A stretch of 64,000 nt of DNA from the NCBI GenBank assembly GCA_047291315.1, contig JBDPYZ010000012.1:17737-81736 (forward strand), written 5' to 3'. The position numbers were made by a program, and so were the translations under genes. Below, piece after piece: positions 38,730 to 48,587 of this stretch. The notes beneath the pieces are model-generated. The model was not told where the DNA came from, made no database searches, and saw only the letters and a program-made list of their open reading frames with translations. The DNA is from Arsenophonus fragariae. GTDB taxonomy: Bacteria; Pseudomonadota; Gammaproteobacteria; Enterobacterales; Enterobacteriaceae. Positions within the stretch are counted from its first letter, which is position 1. The number at the start of each line of letters is the position of its first letter.

Positions 38730-39053
38730 CTATTTTGCAATCACAATATGTTCTTGCGTTGGATCCACATGGATCATTTGTAGCTTTTCTAACGAAAGGC
38801 GCTCAACTCGACTATGATTTCCTAATGAGCTCTCCTCCAAAATCAAATTGCGCCACTCTATATCTAAAGATTCTTTCTCTTCTGCCATCAAATCCTTTTG
38901 TGCCGTTAATAACCGCGTTTGATGACTTACAGTAACAATTGAAATCGCTGATATAATAATCACTATTAACAGAATCAATGGGATAGCTCCGTGCCGAAAA
39001 ATATCGTAACCAATGATCCTAATTAAGCTATATTTTTCCGCTGTCATTATCAT
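38730..39053 (-). CDS. ftsL: Cell division protein FtsL
   Basis: Small bitopic protein of the FtsQLB complex that activates FtsWI. 107 residues (E. coli 121; the cytoplasmic tail is shorter). One membrane segment IPLILLIVIIISAISIVTVS, then the coiled coil with TRLLTAQKDLMAEEKESLDI, EWRNLILEESSLGNHSRVER and LEKLQMIHVDPTQEHIV. Start overlaps the rsmH stop; a second ATG two codons in is an alternative. Confidence 0.95.
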   Translation of the reverse strand: MIMTAEKYSLIRIIGYDIFRHGAIPLILLIVIIISAISIVTVSHQTRLLTAQKDLMAEEKESLDIEWRNLILEESSLGNHSRVERLSLEKLQMIHVDPTQEHIVIAK

Positions 39054-40003
39054 TCCAACATTTCAGCAAAACGCACAACTGAACTTCTTGCTCGTGGATT
39101 TTCGATAACTTCTCTTGCTGTTGGTTTCATTTTGCCTAACACCTTCAATATTGGACTACCAATCGCTTTTAATTGCACATCGGTTAAGGGTAATCCGGCC
39201 GGGACTTTTGGTCCTCTGCTATGCTCTCGGATAAAACGTTTAACCAGTCTATCTTCCAATGAGTGAAAACTAATAATGGATAGCCGCCCCTTCGGTGCCA
39301 AGATATTTAATGAGCCCTCTAGTGCTTTTGCTAATTCATCCAATTCACTATTGATATAAATGCGAATTGCCTGGAACGATCGCGTTGCTGGATGCTTATA
39401 TTTCTCCTTAAACTGACTAACTTGTGCTATCAATTCTGCTAGTTGTTTTGTCCGTGTTAATGGTTCCTCCGCTGAATTATGGTTACGAGCCACAATCGTT
39501 TTTGCAATTCTTTTCGCAAATCGTTCTTCACCATAAGTTTTCAATACCCAGGCTATATCTGATTCTTCCGCCTTCATCAACCATTCAGCGGCAGATTGAC
39601 CTGTTGTCGGATCCATCCGCATATCTAATGGTCCATCATTCATAAAAGAAAAACCTCGCTCTGGATCATCTAATTGCGGTGATGAAACACCTAAATCAAG
39701 CAGTACGCCATCAATCTTGCCAATTAAACCCTTTTCTGCAATAAATGTTTGTAACTGAGAAAAAGAACTATGTTTAATTGAAAATCTGTCATCAGTAATT
39801 ATTTTTTCAGCGACTGCCACTGCGTGTGGATCACGATCTGTCGCGATCAAACGCCCTTCACTGCCTAACCTAGATAGAATTAATTGCGAGTGCCCACCTC
39901 GGCCAAAAGTACCGTCAACATAAATTCCATTTGCTTTTATATTCAATCCATTGACTGCCTCATCAAGAAGCACACTGATATGTTTAAATCGACTGTATGC
40001 CAT
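39050..40003 (-). CDS. rsmH: 16S rRNA (cytosine-1402-N4)-methyltransferase
   Basis: Methylates C1402 in the ribosomal P site. Start set at ATG 40003 (MAYSRFKHISVLLDEAVNGL) with an AGGAT ribosome site at the end of mraZ; 317 residues. The longer upstream frame overlaps mraZ without family similarity. SAM motif YVDGTFGRGGHS, DRDPHAVAVA, GVLLDLGVSSPQLDDPERGF, GPLDMRMDP, and ISFHSLEDRLVKRF are present. Confidence 0.97.
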   Translation of the reverse strand: MAYSRFKHISVLLDEAVNGLNIKANGIYVDGTFGRGGHSQLILSRLGSEGRLIATDRDPHAVAVAEKIITDDRFSIKHSSFSQLQTFIAEKGLIGKIDGVLLDLGVSSPQLDDPERGFSFMNDGPLDMRMDPTTGQSAAEWLMKAEESDIAWVLKTYGEERFAKRIAKTIVARNHNSAEEPLTRTKQLAELIAQVSQFKEKYKHPATRSFQAIRIYINSELDELAKALEGSLNILAPKGRLSIISFHSLEDRLVKRFIREHSRGPKVPAGLPLTDVQLKAIGSPILKVLGKMKPTAREVIENPRARSSVVRFAEMLE

Positions 40004-40004
40004 A

Positions 40005-40463
40005 TTAAAGGGATAGATCCTGTAACCGAGTTGATAGTGGTTCATTTGCGCTCTGTTCAGCTTCAATATCTACTTGCACTTGCTGATACCAAGTCTGCTC
40101 ATCCCATAACTCAAATTTATTAATTTGACCAATCAGCATAACGGCCTTCTTGAGCCCTGCATGTTGACGCAAGGTATTAGCGAGCAAAAGACGACCTGCA
40201 CTATCCATCTGGCATTCACTTGCATGTCCAAGTAATAAACGCTGAACACGACGTTCAATCGGATTCATAGTAGAAAGTTGTGACAATTTTTTTTCAATAA
40301 TTTCCCATTCGGATAATGTATAAAGTAGTAGGCATGGATGATGAAGGTCTATAGTAAAAACCATCTGCCCTTCCGACTCCTCGCTCAGCATACCGCGATA
40401 GCGCGTGGGCACTGTTAACCGCCCTTTGCTGTCGAGATTGACGAGTGTTGCGCCACGAAACAT
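40005..40463 (-). CDS. mraZ: dcw cluster regulator MraZ
   Basis: Ring-forming AbrB/SpoVT-fold DNA-binding protein that represses the dcw promoter and is antagonised by RsmH. 152 residues as in E. coli. Two repeats of the DNA-binding signature: LDSKGRLTVPTRYR near the start and MDSAGRLLLANTLR in the middle. First gene of the cluster; its operator is 30-55 bp upstream. Confidence 0.97.
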   Translation of the reverse strand: MFRGATLVNLDSKGRLTVPTRYRGMLSEESEGQMVFTIDLHHPCLLLYTLSEWEIIEKKLSQLSTMNPIERRVQRLLLGHASECQMDSAGRLLLANTLRQHAGLKKAVMLIGQINKFELWDEQTWYQQVQVDIEAEQSANEPLSTRLQDLSL

Positions 40464-40491
40464 ATCTATTCAGCCCTTATATTACAAAAAT

Positions 40492-40517
40492 CACCACATT
40501 ACACCACAATTTCCCAC
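40492..40517 (-). promoter_or_regulatory. Three tandem MraZ boxes
   Basis: On the coding (minus) strand the repeats TGGGA, TGGTG and TGGTG occur at an exact 10 bp period (complements at 40512, 40502 and 40492). Known MraZ operators are TGGG-type repeats spaced 10 bp apart just upstream of mraZ. They lie between the promoter and the mraZ start. Confidence 0.75.
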
Positions 40518-40526
40518 TTACTATAG

Positions 40527-40556
40527 AGTTTACGAACGGTATGAAAATCTTGTCAA
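40527..40556 (-). promoter_or_regulatory. Promoter of the mraZ/dcw cluster
   Basis: Minus strand: perfect -35 TTGACA (40551-40556 complement), 18 bp spacer, -10-like TAAACT (40527-40532 complement). It sits directly upstream of the MraZ boxes, in the place of the E. coli Pmra promoter. Confidence 0.6.
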
Positions 40557-41055
40557 GCAAGAGCCACAGCGCTTTAGTTTTATTTTAAAGAATAATGTTG
40601 GAAGATGATTGGGTGGGTTTTCTGACAAATAAAAAATTAAAAACTATTAACATTATGATAAAATTGAATAAATTAATTTTTATACTTATATTTACTGCCG
40701 AAACTTATTTATTTCGCAAAAAATGAAATAAAAACCAAAAGATACAACACCAATGTTTCACTTTAAATCAACTTTTAGATAATAATCTACGCATATAAAT
40801 AACAATTAATCAAACTTCACCAAAATTATTTGCAACAAAATTTTAAAATTTATATTATTTATCAGTATATTACACATACTGATAAATATACAGTAATTTT
40901 TTATATAGCTCATCGTATAAAGTCTATACTTTGAGTAGAAAAATATTCTATATCTGTACGTGACATATTTTATGTGTAAATTTTAATATTCGAAACAATT
41001 TTATTAAGAATTATCTGAATTATTACCATTTGTTGTTATTGGTTTACTAATTTTT
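40557..41055. other. Gap upstream of the dcw promoter
   Basis: About 500 bp of A/T-rich sequence with no coding signal and no repeat I can support. Confidence 0.5.
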
Positions 41056-41085
41056 AAAAATGCTCCATTTTAATAGAGCATTTTT
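41056..41085 (-). terminator. Terminator downstream of the cra relic
   Basis: Perfect stem AAAAATGCTC / GAGCATTTTT with a 10-base loop; the A/T ends make it work in either direction. It lies 30 bp after the old cra stop and also insulates the dcw promoter region. Confidence 0.7.
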
Positions 41086-41114
41086 AAAATTTGATTAGAT
41101 ATTTTTAACTTAAG

Positions 41115-42126
41115 TTAAATTTCTCGACTTAAACTATCTCTTCGGCATAGGTCACTCTGGATCCGGGTTATACCAATCCCTCGCTTGTTATTTTCACTTA
41201 AACTAGCTAATATCAGTTCTATTATTTTATCCGCAATAGCTTGGTGACGTTGAACAACTGATAATACTGGACAAGTAAAAAATCTAACAATTCATTCATT
41301 ATCACAAAAAGTTGCAATCACAATATCACTTACTAATCGTCCATTACGCTTTAACATCACCTCCATTATCCCCCGTAACAGAGAAAATGATGTTATAAAA
41401 AATGCTTCCGGCATTTCATTATGATTTAGCCACTGCGCAAAAGTTTCTTCAGCATCATGACGTTCATAACTACTAGCATATAAATAAGTGACTGAATGTG
41501 AATCACCGTTCCAAGCTTCTCTAAATCCCTGTTCACATAATAAGCTAACAGAAAGCTCAAGTAACGCACCTAACATAGAGAACTTTTTCAACCAGAAATT
41601 TATGTAATTCTGTTGCTAACATTTTGGCATCATGTAAATCATCACAAACAACACTAATAAAATGCTGTTGTTCTAATGCTCGATCTAAAGCAATAATAGG
41701 TAATGAACGGGTTAGCCCAGCGCTGATAAAAGGGATGCGCCCGTGCTAAAACGGTAGAAACAATGATTGTCCACCTGACGCTTTAGTAAGTGCTCAATAC
41801 ACTGAGTTTCGTTATCTGGTTGATCTTCAGAGCAGGAGCAATAAGTAATTAGTAACCACATTGACGTACCTTACGCTCAAGATAATTTGCAATGCGAGTA
41901 TAACTAGTATTTTCTAAATCCGAAATCACCAAACCAATTGAATGAGTGCGGCCAGCTCGAAGCTCAGCAGCCAACAGATTTGGATAATAGTTATGTTCCC
42001 TAACAACAGACATCACTCTTTCAACGCTCTTATCACTGACTCGATACTTTTTTGATTTACCATTGATAACATAACTGGTGTTGTAAGGGAAACGCAGGCC
42101 AAACGGTCAATTTCATCCAATTTCAC
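41115..42126 (-). pseudogene. cra: Catabolite repressor/activator Cra (FruR), broken
   Basis: LacI-family regulator of central carbon flow. GTG start at 42126 as in E. coli (KLDEI), but the frame is lost within the HTH; later pieces read YVINGKSKKYRVSDKSVERV, LRAGRTHSIGLVI-like RAGRTHSIGLVISDLENTSY, EDQPDNETQCIEHLLKRQVD, and an open stretch 41292-41591 with SLLCEQGFREAWNGDSHSVT and AIATFCDNE. The end RGITRIQSDLCRRDSLSREI at 41115 fits the family tail. Many shifts and stops; dead. It is next to mraZ as in E. coli. Confidence 0.92.
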
Positions 42127-42189
42127 GCTGATGCCCCCCCTTTACAAACAGAAAAAGCTCCAAAAGCTTCGAATAATAAATGTTAATCT

Positions 42190-44055
42190 ATTTTAACTTG
42201 CTGAAGAGATATTTTCACCGCAAAATTTGCTTCTTCCACCATGAAAACTCTATCCGAATTTAGTCTTGATACATCAATTCAATTTCATGCTGATATCGTT
42301 CAGAGATGATCTTACGATTTAATTTTAAAGTATGGGGTTAACTAGCTATTTTCCATAGAAAAACCAATAGGTAATTGTGTAAAACGTTTTACTTGATGAA
42401 AATTAGAGAAATTCTTTTGCATTTCTCTAAGACGGGAGTCAAAGAGCTCAACGATACAACTATTACGTAATAGTTCCAATCAACAGTGATATTTCAAATT
42501 AATTGAATAGGCATACTCTTCCAGTGAATCAAAATAAGGTACGATTAGCGCGGAAACAAATTTACGGGCATCAGAGATTACTGCAATATGTTAGATAAAA
42601 CGATCTTGACCTAATGCGCCTTCAATCAACTGAGGAGCAATATTTACCATTAGAGGTTTGCATTAAATCCTTTAACGCGTTCGGTAATGAACAAGTTTCC
42701 AGCTGCATCAAGACTACCTACATCTCCCGTTTTGAACCAACCATCTTAGGTGAAGGACTGTACTCTGTTTCAGTTAGTTTATTAATATAACCTCTCATCA
42801 CAATAGCCCCTTTAACTTGGATTTCATTTTCCTGACCAATACGCACCTGGATATCAGATAATGGTGTAGCAATTGAGCCTAAGCAATAATTATTCTCTTC
42901 CCAACAAGAAATCGTTACACAGGTTTCTGTCATACCATAACCATATTTGATATTAATCCCGGCAGCCAAAAAGAAACGAATAACTTAATCAAGGTGAGCG
43001 CCAGCCGCAGGTAAAAAACGCAACCGGCCACCTAACATCATTTTTAATTTAATTAATATCCATTTATCTGCATTACGATAAAAAAAAACGATACAACAAA
43101 TTGCTTTTTTTCCTTGTTGAGCTAAGGCTACTTGACGTTTACCTTGACCAAGCACACAATTGAGAAGCTGTCTACGTAACCAAGATGCTTTGAAAACTTT
43201 CTGATTTATGGCACATAAACTTTTTTATAAAAATGGGGCACCGCACACATCACCGTAGCCTTTACCGCAACCATAGCTTCCCTAACACTATGGTTATCTA
43301 TTAAATAGACATTTTGTGCGCCAATATCCATAACATAGAAACTCCACACCCGCTCAAAAACATGAGAAAGCGGTAAAAAAACAGAGTGAAATATCTGACT
43401 TAGTTAATGCTAAGCGGTCATCATGTAAATAAAGTTGAACCGCTATATTATCATAATCAAGCATGACCCCTTTCGAATCGCCTGTTGTGCCCAAAGTATA
43501 AATGAATCACTTAATTTATGTTGTGTAATCCGTTATTTCAATGCCGCCAAAAATAGGGTTGAAGATTATCTCTATTAATGCAGATAAAGGGTAAGCTTTT
43601 GAGTGATCATAAACACCAATATCCTCATTTAAGACAATGAAATTAGTTAATTTAGGCAAAATTCAAATAGCAACTTTGCAATATCATATTGAACCTGATC
43701 ACCAACAAATAAGATGCGAATATTAGCATCATTTAAGATATAAGCAGCTTGAGTGACATTATTTATTGAATAGAAAGGAACCGTCACTGCCCAGATTTGT
43801 AAAATGGACAGATTAGTTAAAGAACAATTCATACTATTATCTGCAAAAATAGCTACACTTTCTTGTACATTCACACCTAATTCAATTGTGCTAAAGAAAT
43901 GAATTCTATTTTTTGCCAATTTCTTGCCAAGTTAATTGACTTTGATGAGTTGCTGGCCATTGTCTAAAAGCAACTCTTTTAGCCAAAGTTGGCGAATTAA
44001 TCTTCTGTTGAAACTGGTTAACTAAATGATAAGAATGCAAATTCTCAATAGTCAA
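42190..44055 (-). pseudogene. Long-chain acyl-CoA synthetase (AMP-forming), broken
   Basis: Adenylate-forming enzyme family. A possible TTG start at 44055 reads NLHSYHLVNQFQQKINSPTL, and frame pieces follow on the minus strand: LTWQEIGKK, GVNVQESVAIFADNSMN, AVTVPFYSINNVTQAAYILN, the P-loop-like TTGDSKGVMLDYDN, SHVFERVWSF, and FLAAGINIKYGYGMTETCVT (the YGMTE adenylate motif), SIATPLSDIQVRIGQENEIQ and GAIVMRGYINKLTETE, then remnants of KDLMKTSGGKY. Overall about 600 codons with many shifts and stops. It occupies the place of ilvIH between cra and leuO. The exact substrate class cannot be told. Confidence 0.8.
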
Positions 44056-44404
44056 AATATCTTCCCTTAGTGAACTTTTATTTACTAAATATAATTATTT
44101 AATAACAACACGCCATATATGCTAAAGTTATAAAAAATAATTTCAGCGTACAGCTGTTACCTAATAGCGGCATTATACATAATTGCTGGGTAAAAAAAGA
44201 GGCTTAATGAAATTAAAAAACAGGTTCACGCCAAATCCATACTAACGTAATAATGACTTAGAATAAAAGCACTTTCATAAAAAAATATTTATATATCAAT
44301 ATGATAATTGTAATAGGATATTTTACAAGCTATGTTTAATTTAAACCTTATTATCTATTCCTATTAACTTATTTACTCATTATACAAAAAAAGTATTCTA
44401 TTTA
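44056..44404. other. Gap between acyl-CoA ligase and leuO relics
   Basis: About 350 bp. I see no coding signal. In E. coli ilvI and ilvH lie in this neighbourhood; no piece of them is recognisable. Confidence 0.5.
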
Positions 44405-45348
44405 TTAGTTACTCAGTTGTCCTAATTGCGTTTTTATCCACTTATGCCCTTTGTCACGAATTGTGGATTCATGCCAGATTAAATAACAGGGACGCACCGT
44501 TTTTCCCCAAGGTAATTCAACCGTTCTTAAATTTAACTGATTTGAATAATATTCAACAAGCCATTTTGTTGCTATAGCAACAAAATGAATTTGAGAAACA
44601 ATATTTAATACGCTATTTAAATCTGTTCATTAGTAAATAATAGAATAAAAAAGATCGCTATTATGATAATTGAGTTTACTAAAATAACCCATATTATCCA
44701 TGGAGACAACAGCATATTTTTCACGCCGTAATATATCATCAGAAATTATATTTTTAATATTGGGATAATTATTAGACACAGCTAAAAATAATTCATAATT
44801 AAATAATGGATGGTGATGATACTCAGGTTTATCAAATTCGTTATAGTTAATAACAAATTCCGTTTCCTGATATTTTAATTGATGGTCTATATTATCATCA
44901 AGATAAGATTGGATAATTACGTCAATATTTGGTGCGTTCTCCTTTACTCGAACAACAATCCTAGCCGCCAAACGAATACCTAGTGGGCTACATATTGATA
45001 ATTTAAATACTCGTTCACTCTGTTCAGGATCAAATTCTACACCCGGTAATTTCATTATGCACTAGTTACAATGCCTGTCTAACTCGACCAAATAGTTACT
45101 TAACACATAAAGTTGGCTCAATACCTCGACCATAACGAACAAAAAGCTCATCATTGAACATCACTTTCAGACGCGATACAACATTACTGACAGCACTCTG
45201 TGACATACCTAAAATTTGCGCTGCACGGGGCACATTCTGCATCTGCATAACTACATCAAAAACCGTTAATAAACTTAAATACATATTTCGTAATATGAAT
45301 ATCGCTTTGCTCTTTTTTCGTTGCTGAAACTGTGTTGTAGTCAGTCAT
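44405..45348 (-). pseudogene. leuO: LysR-family regulator LeuO, broken
   Basis: ATG at 45348 begins a short frame that shifts; then LSLLTVFDVVMQMQNVPRAA and GMSQSAVSNVVSRLKVMFND and LFVRYGRGIEPT reproduce the LeuO HTH. After a shift the effector domain runs open 44630-45055 (SERVFKLSICSPLGIRLAAR, HQLKYQETEFVINYNEFDKP), and a last piece VAIATKWLVEYYSNQLNL, CYLIWHESTIRDKGHKWI ends at 44405. LeuO is a global anti-silencer near the leu operon in enterobacteria. At least two shifts make it dead. Confidence 0.92.
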
Positions 45349-46002
45349 TATTTTACTCCACTTTATATATATGTATATTTAATAAATAAAAATAAAATAT
45401 TAACCTAATTAATTATTAACTTAGGTATATTGTTTTGTTATTAAATTCATTAAAATAAATTAAGCGAATCATTTAATTTTTTTAAATAATTTTAGCTTCC
45501 ATTCCTTAACATTAACTGAACAGTTTAAAAATAATTTCTACCAAAACCCTAATTATAGAATTATTATCCTTCAACATTAACAATATCAATAAATAATAAA
45601 ATAAAATATCCTTCTATTAATCTTCCAATTAGATGATAAAATAAATCATGGTAGAATTCATAATAAATTAGCAGATTCATCACAGAATAAATTATTACTT
45701 ATTCAATATTTCCTTTACTTAGAACAACCACTTCCTAATATATTTTTATTAAACTAATTCTATACTTTACAATTAAGAAATATTATTGAAATAAATTAAA
45801 GACAACTCAATTAATTTTTAACTAAATTTTATCAATTTTAAAAATCAAAAAAATAGATAAAAAATATAAAAATTAGTCATATAGCCGGTAAAAAATTTTA
45901 CCATATTAATATTAACAAAATTAATTTTTATTTAACGTTGACATAATGATAAAGATAAGGTAGTTGTAAAAATACTTTTGATATTAATAAGGTCAATATT
46001 CT
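45349..46002. other. leuO-leuL intergenic region
   Basis: 650 bp of extremely A/T-rich sequence. It should contain the old leuO and leu promoters, but I cannot pick out convincing -35/-10 pairs. No coding signal. Confidence 0.5.
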
Positions 46003-46086
46003 ATGTATCTTTTTATTCACCTACTAAGCCTACTACTTCTCGCATTTTCTGTGCGCGGTATGCTTATGGATGAACGAAGTTATTAA
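46003..46086 (+). CDS. leuL: leu operon leader peptide LeuL
   Basis: 27-residue frame MYLFIHLLSLLLLAFSVRGM then LMDERSY, with AATAAGG upstream. Eight of 27 residues are Leu, including LLSLLLL read as CTA CTA AGC CTA CTA CTT CTC. E. coli LeuL has 28 residues with a run of four Leu. Ribosome stalling at the Leu codons normally prevents the downstream attenuator from forming. A weak remnant of the attenuator may be the CGCGG ... CGCGGTCTTTTT pairing at about 46054-46130. The structural genes it controlled are all dead. Confidence 0.8.
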   Translation: MYLFIHLLSLLLLAFSVRGMLMDERSY

Positions 46087-46220
46087 TATACAACCTCAAT
46101 AAAAGAACCCATACAAAAACGCGGTCTTTTTATGCTCTTAATCTAACTAAATGGCTCTTTCTATAAACTTATTAACAAAAAATCGATAACAATCAAGAAT
46201 ATAATAAAGGAACAAACAGT

Positions 46221-46665
46221 ATGAACAATGATATCATTCTTTTATACAACATTACGTGATGGAGAACAAGCTTTACAAGCAAGTTTAAGCATCAAAAAAA
46301 AATTACAAATTACTTATGCTTTAGAACGTTTAGACGTTGATATTATTGAGGCCAGCTTTCCTATCTCTTCACCCGGATATTTTAAATCTGTTCAAACTAT
46401 CGCCAAAAAAATTAAAAATAGCCGTATATGTGGTTTGGCACGCTGTGTTGATAACGACATTAATATCGCTACTGAAGCGCTAAAAGTTACCTATAGTTTC
46501 CGGTTACATCTTTTTTAACAACGTCGACATTGCATATTAAACATAAATTAAAGCGTTCATTTAATGATATTTTAGCTCTCGCGAGCCACTCAATTAAACA
46601 CGCCAGCCGCTATACTGATGACATAGAATTTTCTTATGAAGATGCCGGACGCACTGATCCTGATA
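46221..46665 (+). pseudogene. leuA: 2-isopropylmalate synthase, 5' third only
   Basis: First committed step of leucine synthesis. ATG at 46221 after AAAGGA; a shift near 46238 then opens YTTLRDGEQALQASLSIKKK, LERLDVDIIEASFPISSPGY, and RICGLARCVDNDINIATEAL. After another shift comes LKRSFNDILALASHSIKHAS, RYTDDIEFSYEDAGRT, and at about 46650-46665 similarity jumps directly into leuC. The remaining two thirds of LeuA, all of LeuB and the first 25 or so residues of LeuC are deleted. Confidence 0.92.
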
Positions 46666-48016
46666 ATTTATGTCGATCGCCATATACTGCATGAACTCAC
46701 TTCGCCACAAGCATTTGATGGTTTAAGAGCCCATAACCCTTCGGTCAGACAATCCAATAAAACCTTTGCCACCATGGAGCACAATGTCTCTACCCAAACT
46801 AAAGACATTAATGCTAATGGTGAGATAGCTCGTGTTCAAATGCAAATCTTGATAAAAAATTGTCAACAATTTTCTATCACACTTTACGATTTAAAATATC
46901 CTTTACAAGGTATTGTCCACGTTATGGGGCCAGAATAAGGCATAACTTTACCCGGCACATGACCATCGTTTGTAGTGATTCCCATCCCGCAACCCATGGA
47001 GTATTTGGCGCATTAGCTTTTGGTATTGGCACATCGTAAGTTGAGCGTGTCTTGGCCAGCCAAACCTTAAAACAAGCTCGTCCTAAAACCATAAAAATTG
47101 AATTATCGGCGAACTAGCTAATTGCATCACAGCAAAAGATATGGTACTGGCGATGATTGGCAAAATAGCTAGTGCCGGTAGTACGGGTTATTTTATTTAA
47201 TTTTACTGCAAAGCAATTAAAACTTAACCATGGAAGGCCGAATGACTGTCTGTAATATGGCGATTGAAATGGGTGATAAAGAGGGTATTATTGCGCCTGA
47301 TGAAACCACATTTAATTATATTAAAGGCCGACGATTTTCACCAACCGGAGAACAATGGCCGCAAGCCGTTAGCTATCGGAAAACGCTAAAGTCTGGTCCT
47401 GATAACAATTATGACGCCATTAAAACTATTTATGCGGCGGAAATTGCATCTCAAGTTACTTGGGGTATCAATCCAGGGTAAGTGATTGCGATTGATCACA
47501 CTATACCTTCATCTAGCTCATTACAAAATCCGATTGAGTGCGCATCCGCTGAGAAGGCATTAAAGTATATGGTGTTACAAGCTGGGAACAAATTAACGGA
47601 TATTAAAATTGATAAAGTATTTATCGGTTCTTCTTGCACTAATTCCCCTATCGAAGATTTGCGTTCTGCTGCCGCTATCGCGAAAGGCAATAAAGTCGCC
47701 ACTAATGTACAAGCTATTGTTGTTCCTGACTCAGACCTAGTAAAAGCACAAGCAGAGCACTAAAGTTTAGACAAAATATTTATCGATGCTGGTTTTGCAT
47801 GGCGTTTATCCAGTTGTTCTATGTATGTGTCTGGCGATGAATAGTGATCGCTTCGCTCCTGGCAAACGTTGTGCCTACACCAGCAACCGTAATTTTGAAG
47901 GACCTCAATGTCATAGGGGACGAACTCATTTAGTCAGCCCAGCGATGGCAGCCGCTGCGGCTATCTATGGCTATTTTATCGATGGGCGTAAAATCAATAA
48001 CAACCAACAAAAATAG
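46655..48016 (+). pseudogene. leuC: 3-isopropylmalate dehydratase large subunit, broken
   Basis: Begins inside the protein at LIYVDRHILHELTSPQAFDG (about residue 26 of E. coli LeuC), then KTFATMEHNVSTQTKDINAN and GIVHVMGPE with a TAA replacing Gln. Several stops and shifts follow through GVFGALAFGIGTS, an open stretch 47230-47481 with MEGRMTVCNMAIEMGDKEGI, a stop after WGINPG, KVFIGSSCTNSPIEDLRSAA, and a last frame NRNFEGPQCHRGRTHLVSPA ending at 48016. It is the aconitase-like Fe-S enzyme of leucine synthesis and is clearly dead. Confidence 0.93.
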
Positions 48017-48027
48017 GAATCGGCGAA

Positions 48028-48587
48028 ATGAAAAAATTTATCCAACATACCGGCTTAGTTATCCCTTTAGATGTTGCCAATATTGATACTGATGTGATCA
48101 TTCCAAAACAATTTTTACAGAAAGTCACGCGATTAGGATTCGGGCAACACCTTTTTAACGATTGGCGTTTCCTGGACGATAACGGGCAACAACCTAATCC
48201 GGATTTTATACTTAATAAACTACGTTTATCAAGGTGCACCAATTTTATTAGTGCGTGAAAATTTAGGTTGTGGATCATCGCATGAATATGCGCCTTAGGC
48301 GTTAACAGATTGGTTTTTGCACAATTATTGCATCGAGTTTTACCGATATTTTCTATAAAAATGCCTTTAACAACCAATTATTACCAATTAAATTGGCTGA
48401 AGCAGAAATTAATCAGCTATTTAATTATGTTGAACAACATGAGGGTTGTCAATTCACCATTGATTTAACGACCCAAACTGTAATTACTAGGGATAAAATT
48501 TATTTTTTTGCCATTGATAATTTTCATCGTTATTGCTTGATGAATGGTTTAGATAGTATTGGGCTTACCTTAAATTACCCATTATGA
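48028..48587 (+). pseudogene. leuD: 3-isopropylmalate dehydratase small subunit, broken
   Basis: ATG 48028 after AGGAATCGGCG reads MKKFIQHTGLVIPLDVANID, TDVIIPKQFLQKVTRLGFGQ, HLFNDWRFLDDNGQQPNPDF and then shifts. Other frames continue GAPILLVRENLGCGSSHEYA with a stop for Trp, IASSFTDIFYKNAFNNQLLP, and 48393-48587 encodes the last part to MNGLDSIGLTLNYPL. The usual C-terminal 20 residues are missing. Together with leuA and leuC it shows complete loss of the leu operon. Confidence 0.92.

Noticed and set aside
46221..46938. A functional LeuA-LeuC fusion enzyme
   Set aside because: The two halves are in different frames at the junction and both carry further stops and shifts.
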